Source: Stenogyne calaminthoides
Taxonomy: Eukaryota; Streptophyta; Magnoliopsida; Lamiales; Lamiaceae
DNA length: 64,000 nucleotides
Direction: 5' to 3'
NCBI GenBank assembly: GCA_037126765.1
Contig: JBBCBC010000017.1
Span: forward strand, 23,923,916 to 23,987,915
The notes under the pieces are model-generated. The model ran no database searches. It saw only the letters and a list, made by a program, of their open reading frames with translations, and had not been told where the DNA came from. Below are positions 57,281 to 64,000 of the stretch, piece by piece. Each line of letters begins with the position of its first letter. Positions within the stretch are counted from its first letter, which is position 1. The position numbers and the translations under genes are program-made.

Positions 57281-57974
57281 TATTTTGGTGATTTTGAGTG
57301 AAGGTTTTGAAAAGTGAAGAACTTTGGGTAATCGGAGTTTGAAAGAAGAGTGTTGGGATATTTTAGTTTTGATAAATTATGCCAAAACATTATCAACTTG
57401 TGTTATTCAAGCTAATTTACAGGTAACAAGTTAAGGGGGAACGAGAGAACAAATTGAGGGGGACCTCACGAAATCAGAAGAAGATGATCGAGATCAGACG
57501 AGGCTGCAGACGAGAATGATCAAGATCAGATGAGTTAGATGAGTTCCGAGTTAACTGATGAGCTATGCAAATCAGATGTGAAGAAAAGCTAAAGCCAGAA
57601 AATCAGAAGAGAAGATTGCAGATCAGAAGATGAGCAGATGAGACTGATCAAGATCAGACGTGATCGAGATCAGATATGAAGAGGAGCAGATGAGACTGAT
57701 CGAGATCAGATGTGATCGAGATCAGATATGATAAACTTATATGCTAGCCTGATGTACTAACCTGATGTTATCCTGATATGTTGATCTGAAGAAGTGTTGA
57801 TCTGATCAGTCGAGCTGATCAGATCAGGCAAGAAGAAATCAGATAGCCTGAGTCAATGTGACCTGAGGGTTAGGATGTCTGAATTCAGAAGAGAAGAACT
57901 CAGTGAGCCTGAGTGTTAGTATGCCTGATCAGACAAGGTCCGATGAAGAGAAGTCTGTTGAATCAAGAAACCTC

Positions 57975-58090
57975 AGAAGGCTCAGATAACCTTAAGGCTC
58001 AGAAGGTTCAGATAACCTGAAGGTTCAGATAACCTGAAGGCTCAGATAACCTGAAGGCTCAGATAACCTGAAGGCTCAGATAGAGCTGAA
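57975..58090 (+). repeat. U3 minisatellite, 17-bp units
   Basis: Six to seven units of CTCAGATAACCTGAAGG with few changes. Confidence 0.85.
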
Positions 58091-58220
58091 GATCCTGAGA
58101 CTCAGAAGAAACTGAAAAATATAGCCGTTAGATTCAGCTGATGTGGACCAATGAGAGGAAGACGACAAGCCTGAAAAAGCTGCAAAAAGCTATAGAATAG
58201 TATGGATTTGAATGTGATTC

Positions 58221-58257
58221 TCTCCAACGGTAACATTCAAATCCACACTATAAATAC
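58221..58257 (+). promoter_or_regulatory. LTR promoter of element D
   Basis: TCTCCAACGGTAA at 58221-58233 and ACTATAAATA at 58248-58257. Confidence 0.7.
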
Positions 58258-58520
58258 AAGTTCTTCCTTCATTATCATGTGTGGAAAAATGCGTGAAACA
58301 TCCATCAAGCATTCCCACCATAGAACACTGAGCAAGAAATACACGCATATATTCAAAGAGTGTTCTACCCTAGATCTAAGCACAAATGTAATATCCTAAG
58401 CTTAGAGAGATTTTTCCAACCTTAGCATTGAGGCTAAACAAATGTAAGGGAAAATCTCAACCTAGTTGGAAACCAAACAAACCTTACCCAAATCAGTTTG
58501 GTAGGATAAGTTTGTAGGTG

Positions 58521-58745
58521 AGTGTGAACTCGGTAAACATCTAGCAATCCCGAAAGGGAGGGTAGGCAATCCCGTGAGGGAGAAAGTCCCGTTTGAGTGT
58601 GAACTCGGTAAAAATCTAGAAATCCCAAAAGGGAGGGTAGGCAATCCCGTGAGGGAGATAAGTTCCGTTTGAGTGTGAACTCGGTAAACATCTAGCAATC
58701 CCGAAAGGGAGGGTAGGCAATCCCGTGAGGGAGATAAGTCCCATT
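58521..58745 (+). repeat. Leader tandem repeat, three units of about 75 bp
   Basis: Units start at 58521, 58596 and 58672 with AGTGTGAACTCGGTAAA and contain AATCCCGAAAGGGAGGG and AATCCCGTGAGGGAGA, both able to form small hairpins (CCC/GGG). The solo LTR at 23794 has two full and one partial unit of the same array. Confidence 0.88.
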
Positions 58746-58785
58746 GGTTAAGTCGGTTAAGTAGGTGCCCCTGTGTTAAGGGAAG

Positions 58786-58818
58786 AGTGGACGTAGGACG
58801 GGTTTCGTCCGAACCACT
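58786..58818 (+). other. Leader RNA hairpin motif (element D)
   Basis: AGTGG/CCACT outside, ACGTA linker, inner GGACG/CGTCC with a five-base loop: the strongest of the six examples. Confidence 0.65.
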
Positions 58819-59004
58819 ATAAAATTGTGTGTTCTTTACTGCTTTATGTTCTTACTTGCCATATGCATTTGATTATAAACAAAACAACACACATCGTTCT
58901 TAAAAGCAAAAAATTAGGAATCACTCTGCCCTCACCCCTGTTTTATATGCATTACACGAAGTCTTCAGCGCACGCATGGGTTTTTCCTCAAAAATTCGGG
59001 ACCA

Positions 59005-59215
59005 TCAATTGGTATCAGAGCAGGGAGTTCAAAATATCACTATTTTTCAATGTGAACATCTGAACTGATACCATCAATTGGTATCAGAGCAGGTAGTTCA
59101 AAAGGTCATTTTTTTTTAAAGTGAACATCTGAACTGATACCATCAATTGGTATCAGAGCGGGAGTTCAAAAGGTTCACTGATTTCAAAGTGACCACCTGA
59201 ACTGATCTTTTTAAA
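59005..59215 (+). repeat. Threefold tandem repeat carrying the primer-binding site
   Basis: Units of 69 bp, each with ATCAATTGGTATCAGAGC. TGGTATCAGAGC starts at 59010, 59079 and 59148; each is followed by G-rich sequence and AGTTCAAAA, then GTGAACATCTGAACTGAT or close. The first copy is at the normal PBS position after the LTR. Confidence 0.9.
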
Positions 59216-59271
59216 ACAAAAACCCGATCTCTGTATAAATGCATATATTTTAATGTTTTGGCGTCATTATC

Positions 59272-59285
59272 AAAAAGGGGGAAAT
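59272..59285 (+). other. Polypurine tract of element D
   Basis: AAAAAGGGGGAAAT before TGTTGGGATATT at 59286; preceded by TTTTGGCGTCATTATC, close to the TTTTGGCATCATC before the tract of copy A. Confidence 0.85.
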
Positions 59286-60682
59286 TGTTGGGATATTTTA
59301 GTTTAGATAAATTATGCCAAAACATTATCAACTTGTGTTATTCAAGCTAATTTACAGGTAACAAGTTAAGGGGGAACGAGAGAACAAATTGAGGGGGAAC
59401 TCACAAAATCAGAAGAAGATGATCGAGATCAGACGAGGCTACAGATGAGAATGATCAAGATCAGATGAGTTAGATGAGTTCCGAGTTAACTGATGAGCTA
59501 TGCAAATCAGATGTGAAGAAAAGCTAAAGCCAGCAAATCAGAAGAGAAGATTGCAGATCAGAAGATGAGCAGATGAGACTGATCAAGATCAGACGTGATC
59601 GAGATCAGATATGAAGAGGAGCAGATGAGACTGATCGAGATCAGATATGATAAACTTATATGCTAGCCTGATTTACTGACCTGATGTTATCCTGATATGT
59701 TGATCTGAAGAAGTGTTGATCTGATCAGTCGAAAATTTGGTCGGATCGGCAAGAAATCGAATGCTTTAGTCAATGTGACTGAGGGTCGAGATGTACGAAT
59801 TGAAGAGAAGAACTTCGGTGAGCCCCAGTGTCGATTCCCGATCGAATGAAGGTCCGATGAAGAGAAGTCTGTTTCAAGAAACCTCGGCGCTCGAATAACC
59901 CGGCGCTCGGTTATTGGATAACTTCGGGCGGCTCGAGATAATTCAAGGCTCGGTGATAACTGAAGGTTAGGATGGTCCAGTTATCCGAAAGCATCCGAAT
60001 CTGGTAATTGTCGAGCGCCCGTGTTATCCGACTATCCGAGCCTTCAGTTATCCGAGCCTTCAGTTCTCTCGCGCCAGTTCCTCCGAGGCCTTCGAAGGTT
60101 CTCACGAGCCTTCAGGTTTCTTGATTGAAAAAACTTCCGGCGGACCTTGATCAAAGTATCGAGCTCCACACTTCGAAGCATCGAAGTTCCCATGACTCTT
60201 AGACCAGACATCCTCGACCACCGTGTCACATTGATCAGCTATCCGATTTCTTTTTTTGCGATCGATCCGATCAAATTAAACCGATCGATCAACACTTCTT
60301 CGTGATCAACACTTCAGGATAGTATCGTCTCAGACATCGTTAGCATATCGGTTTATCATATCTCGATCTCGATCACGCCCGATCTTGATCGGTCTCATCC
60401 GCTCATCTTCCGATCCGCAACCTTCTTCCGATTTGGTCTTGGCTTTAGCTTTTCTTCTCTTCCGATTTTGCACGACTCATCACTAACTCCGAACTCATCG
60501 ATTCATCGATCTCGATCATTCTCGTCTGCAAACCTCGCCCGATCTCGATCATCTTCTTCGATTTCGTGAGTTCCCCTCAATTTGTTCTCTCGCTCCCCTT
60601 AACTTGTTATCTGTAAAATAGCTTGAATAACACAAGTTGATAATGTTTTGGCATAATTTATCAAAACTAAAATATCCCAACA
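59286..60682 (+). repeat. Second LTR unit of element D, palindromic
   Basis: The first half repeats the 5' LTR from TGTTGGGATATTTTAG. The second half is the inverted copy of that same half, ending AAAATATCCCAACA instead of GGGACCA; the centre is near 60000. Promoter, leader repeats and hairpin are absent. The region around the centre (59730-60540) carries the CG-type changes. Confidence 0.85.
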
Positions 60683-61228
60683 CAGAGTATCGTGAAGATG
60701 AAGGTTTTTGAAATAATGGCTTGAATGGATTCTTGTAATGGATATAAGACTTCAATTTATGGAAAATCGCGTAGATGAAGAATTTGATGGTCAAGATTAA
60801 AACTGGCTAAAACGGGTAATTGAAAGGACAATTTTGCAAGTACTTAGCCGCCAATTTATCCTTATTGGTGATTAATGAACAATGCATTTAATTACTGTTC
60901 CTGCAGACCATTGACTTTCCTCGAGAATTTCAAACGTCCCGCCCAATTATTTCTTCAGGTGTTTTATCATTTATTGCCAATGATTACTGAGATTCAGTAA
61001 TAAATGAAGTGCATGAGTCAAAACTTCTTCAGACTAATTTTGATCATCAGTCTTACTGAGTTTTGACCTTGATAAAATGTCAGTATAAAACAGAGTACTG
61101 AACTTCAGGATTACTGAGTTTCCCAAGACTCAGTGTTCAGGACTCTCAATTTTATCCTGAGCTTTTTAGTAACATCAAAAAAAAAAAAACTTCATGCATC
61201 TGAAAACCTTTAATTTTTCAGATTTGCC
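60683..61228 (-). other. Non-coding spacer between extra ORF and pol of copy B
   Basis: No coding signal. The part next to pol contains TTCAGGATTACTGAG-type words; a 12-A run lies at 61179-61190. Equivalent to 2356-2977 in copy A. Confidence 0.5.
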
Positions 61229-64000
61229 TTATTCACCTGGATCCAACATCCCTAATTCTACTGATAGTTTCTGAAATCTTGATTCAGCCAAAGGTTTAGT
61301 CAAGATATCAGCCCTTTGTTTATCAGTATGAATTTTCTCCATTCTGATGTCTTTCTTTTCAACATGATCTTTGATGAAGTGATGTCTGATATCAACATGC
61401 TTACATCTGGTATGTAACACTGGATTTTGTGTAATAGCAATTGCACTATTATTATCACAAAATATAGGTACTTCATTGGCTATAATCTTATAATCCCTTA
61501 ATTGTTGTCTGAGCCAAAGTATCTGAGCACAACAGCTTCATGCAGCCATGTATTCAGCTTCAGTAGTACTAGTTGGTACTGAGGTCTGTTTCTTTGAAAA
61601 CCATGATATCAGTTTACTTCCAAGAAATTGACAAGTTCCTGTGGTAGACTTCCTATCAATTCTACATCCTCCATAATCAACATCTGAATAACCAGTTAAT
61701 TCAAGGTTATCATCATCTGGATACCATAATCCTCTATTCACAGTGCCTTTAAGATATTTCAGAATCTTCTTGGCAGCCTCCATGTGACTAGCCTTAGGAT
61801 TAACTTGATACCTTGCACATATCCCAACAACAAATGTTATATCAGGCCTACTTACAGTGAGATATAGCAATGATCCAATGATCCCTCTATAATCAGTGTG
61901 ATTTACTGATTTGCCTTCAGCATCAGGATCCATCTTGTAGTTAGTATTCATGGGAATCCCAACTGCATTGCAATTCTGTACACCATACTTAGCAATCAGA
62001 TCTCTGGTGTATTTTGCTTGATTGATGAAGATTCCTTCCTTAGTTTGTTTCACCTGAAGTCCAAGAAAGAAATTCATCTCCCCCATCATAGACATCTCAA
62101 ACTTTCCTTTCATCAGAGTAGAAAACTTTTCACACAACTGATGATTTGGAGATCCAAATATGATGTCATCCACATAAATCTGAACAAGTAAGATATCTTT
62201 CCCATCTTCTATCCTGAATAAAGTTCTATCAACTGTTCCTTTGATAAAACCATGGTCAGTAAGAAACTGAGAAAGGGTATCATACCATGCTCTGGGTGCC
62301 TGCTTAAGACCATACAAGGCTTTCCTGAGCCTGTAAACTTGGTCACTCTGACAAAATCCTGGAGGTTGTTCCACATAAACCTCTTCCTTAAGCACACCAT
62401 TCAGAAATGCACTTTTCACATCCATCTGATAGACTATGAATTTCATGTGGGCAGCATATGCAATAAACAATTTGATGGCTTCTAGTCTTGCAACAGGTGC
62501 AAAGGTTTCATCATAATCCAAGCCTTCTTCTTGGGAATAACCTTGTGCAACTAGCCTTGCCTTGTTTCTCACAATATTGTTGTTTTCATCTCTCTTATTC
62601 TTGAACACCCACTTAGTTCCAATCACATTGTGTCTCTTAGGTCTGTCCACTAGCTTCCAAACTTCATTTCTTGTGAACTGATTCAGTTCTTCTTGCATAG
62701 CAGTAATACAGAATGAATCTTGAAGAGATTCTTCAATTTCAGTAGGTTCTTTTTCAGATAGGAAGCAACAGAACAAATCACTTCCTCCATGGAACCTTCT
62801 TGTTTTAACACCTTCTGATGGATCACCCACAATCTGACTTGTAGGATGACTATCCAACCATTTTCTCCTGGATGTTCCCCCTTCAGTAGTATCCTCAACA
62901 TCAGAAATGTTAGGTTCGGGTAATTCATCAAATTCAGGGAACAACAGAAAAGGAGAAAGGGAATCATCTTCCTCAGGGGAAATTCTATTCAGAACATTGT
63001 CAGAGACATTTGTTTCCCCTTGGTTGATAGATTCAGAGTTTGCCTCAGTTGTGACCACATCTTCATTGGCATTACATACCTGAGTCTGAACTGGTGTATG
63101 TTCAGATTGGTCAGCTTCAGTGTGGTGGCTTTCCTTTAGTGGAGAATTTTCATCCTGAGTCTCACCATCCTGAGTTTCACCATCCTGAGTTTTTCCATAC
63201 TGAACTTCTTTGTCTGAGTCTGATTCACTCCATTCATAGAAAGTGACTGACTTCTTCTGTTCAGGTTCAGAGGATGTTTTATCATTCTTTTTCAGGCTAA
63301 GTCTGGTGATTCTCTTGATCAGTTCTTCTGAGTCATGTTCCTGTTTCTTCTGAACACAAATAGATTCATCAAAAACAACATGAGGTGTTTCTTCCACAAT
63401 AAGAGTCCTACAGTTGTAAACTCTAAAGACTTTACTGACTTCAGAATATCCTAAGAATATTCCTTCATCAGCTTTGTTATCAAAGGTTTTCAACTGATCT
63501 TTACCATTATTGTGTATGAAACACTTGCAACCAAACACACGAAAGAAAGAAACAAGTGGCTTCCTTTCATTCCACAGCTCATAAGGAGTTTTTCCTTGAT
63601 TCTTGGTCAGCATGGATCTGTTCTAAGAGTAGCATGCAGGGTTGATAGCTTCAGCCCAAAATCTCTTAGGAATATCAGCTTCAGCAATCATTGTTCTTGC
63701 AGCTTCTTTCAGAGTTCTATTTCTTCTTTCAGCAACACCATTTTGTTGTCGGGTCCTTGCAGCTGATGTTCCATAAGCTATTCCATTTGCTGCACAATAA
63801 TCAGATATAATATGGTTGATAAATTCAGTTCCTTTATCTGATCTGATTTTGACCACACTCAGATTCTTTTCAGTACTGAGTCTTTTCAGTAGTTCAGGCA
63901 GTTTTGTCTGAGTCTCTTTCTTACTGAGTAAAAATATAACCCATGTGTATCTAGAGTAGTCATCAACTACCACAAGTGTATATTTCCTACCATTAGTGCT
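61229..64000 (-). pseudogene. Sirevirus pol, copy B: integrase, RT, RNase H (two stops, 5' end outside window)
   Basis: One frame over about 920 codons interrupted by TAG at 63623-63625 and TGA at 61538-61540. Integrase core: VVDDYSRYTW, KIRSDKGTEF and TRQQNGVAERRNRTLKEAAR, carrying the second Asp and the Glu; the first Asp is off-window. A Ser/Glu-rich linker (about 63400-62700) precedes RT with GTKWVFKNKRDENNN, QMDVKSAFLNGVLKEEVYVE, the intact YVDDIIFG near 62165 and FEMSMMGEMNFFLGLQVKQ, typical of the SIRE lineage. RNase H: YSDVDYGGCRIDRKSTTGTC, TTEAEYMAA, then RADILTKPLAESRF and stop at 61229. The first stop is CAG in copy A. Only two point changes from an open frame in this window. Confidence 0.93.

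Larger units (their letters stand above)
57351..59004 (+). repeat. 5' LTR of element D (1,654 bp)
   Basis: TGTTGGGATATTTTAG to TTCGGGACCA. Inner order: U3 with GATCAGAT-type words and a 17-bp minisatellite (57975-58090), CCAACGG (58224-58230), TATA (58248-58257), three 75-bp leader units (58521-58745) and the hairpin (58786-58818). Confidence 0.88.
57351..60682 (+). mobile_element. Element D: coding-free LTR retrotransposon (3.3 kb)
   Basis: LTR (57351-59004), PBS repeats, only 281 bp internal DNA, polypurine tract and second LTR-like unit (59286-60682). Inserted in copy B between pol and the extra ORF; flanks AAGAG/CAGAG agree at four of five bases. The polypurine tract (AAAAAGGGGGAAATT) and LTR start style are of Sirevirus type, so it should depend on enzymes in trans. 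Comparable to TRIM/LARD elements but with long LTRs and almost no interior. Confidence 0.85.

Noticed and set aside
59010..59159. tRNA gene fragments
   Set aside because: TGGTATCAGAGC is the complement of a tRNA 3' end next to an LTR, that is a primer-binding site; no cloverleaf or A/B boxes.

Overview
The window looks like plant nuclear DNA, almost certainly a eudicot. It is AT-rich, carries Ty1-copia, Ty3-gypsy and LINE sequences of plant type, has initiator-Met-tRNA primer-binding sites, Mutator-like and other MITE-like repeats, and shows many solo LTRs. I found no host gene I could defend: essentially everything recognisable is nested transposable element. A Lamiales origin is only an impression from the repeat style.

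Layout. 1-8868: 3' part of a Sirevirus-type copia element (copy A, + strand): broken pol, then a roughly 1,150-codon extra ORF between pol and the 3' LTR, then the LTR. A sits inside the RT gene of another copia element (C, + strand, 8869-12973), whose 3' LTR holds a 5'-truncated LINE with an 18-bp target-site duplication. 13798-22211: element F (- strand), same Tork-like family as C, with two LTRs, PBS, gag, pol and an odd GC-rich leader block. 22212-38235: a LINE ORF2 (- strand) split by a 14-kb Tekay-type gypsy element E (22525-36586, TSD ACAAA); E's 5' LTR holds a 1.48-kb solo LTR (TSD ATAGG). 38236-41252: unassigned GC-rich sequence with tandem repeats, then a putative LTR. 41269-42354: Mutator-like non-autonomous element with 9-bp TSD. 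42364-50605: AT-rich DNA with two MITE-like elements, a Sirevirus-type solo LTR interrupted by a gypsy-type solo LTR, and one more LTR-like block. 50606-64000: Sirevirus copy B (- strand; LTR, extra ORF, pol running off the window), inserted into an older LTR and itself carrying a coding-free element D (57351-60682) between extra ORF and pol.

How the parts relate. A and B are one family: same pol, same downstream ORF, same polypurine tract and LTR ends. The extra protein (N-terminal globular part, long acidic and coiled-coil middle, conserved C-terminal block) is the most interesting coding entity. Element D and three further LTRs (23794, 44492, 50606) use the same LTR architecture: a CCAACGG box about 20-40 bp before TATA, R/U5 minisatellites, and a leader hairpin whose inner stem changes with compensation between copies. 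Those LTRs could be mobilised by an autonomous relative of A/B.

Caution on quality. Copies A and D contain patches where CAG/CTG of the sister copy reads as CG, and several frame breaks are one-base homopolymer differences. CAG/CTG are plant CHG methylation sites, so part of the apparent decay could be long-read base-calling or consensus error rather than biology.
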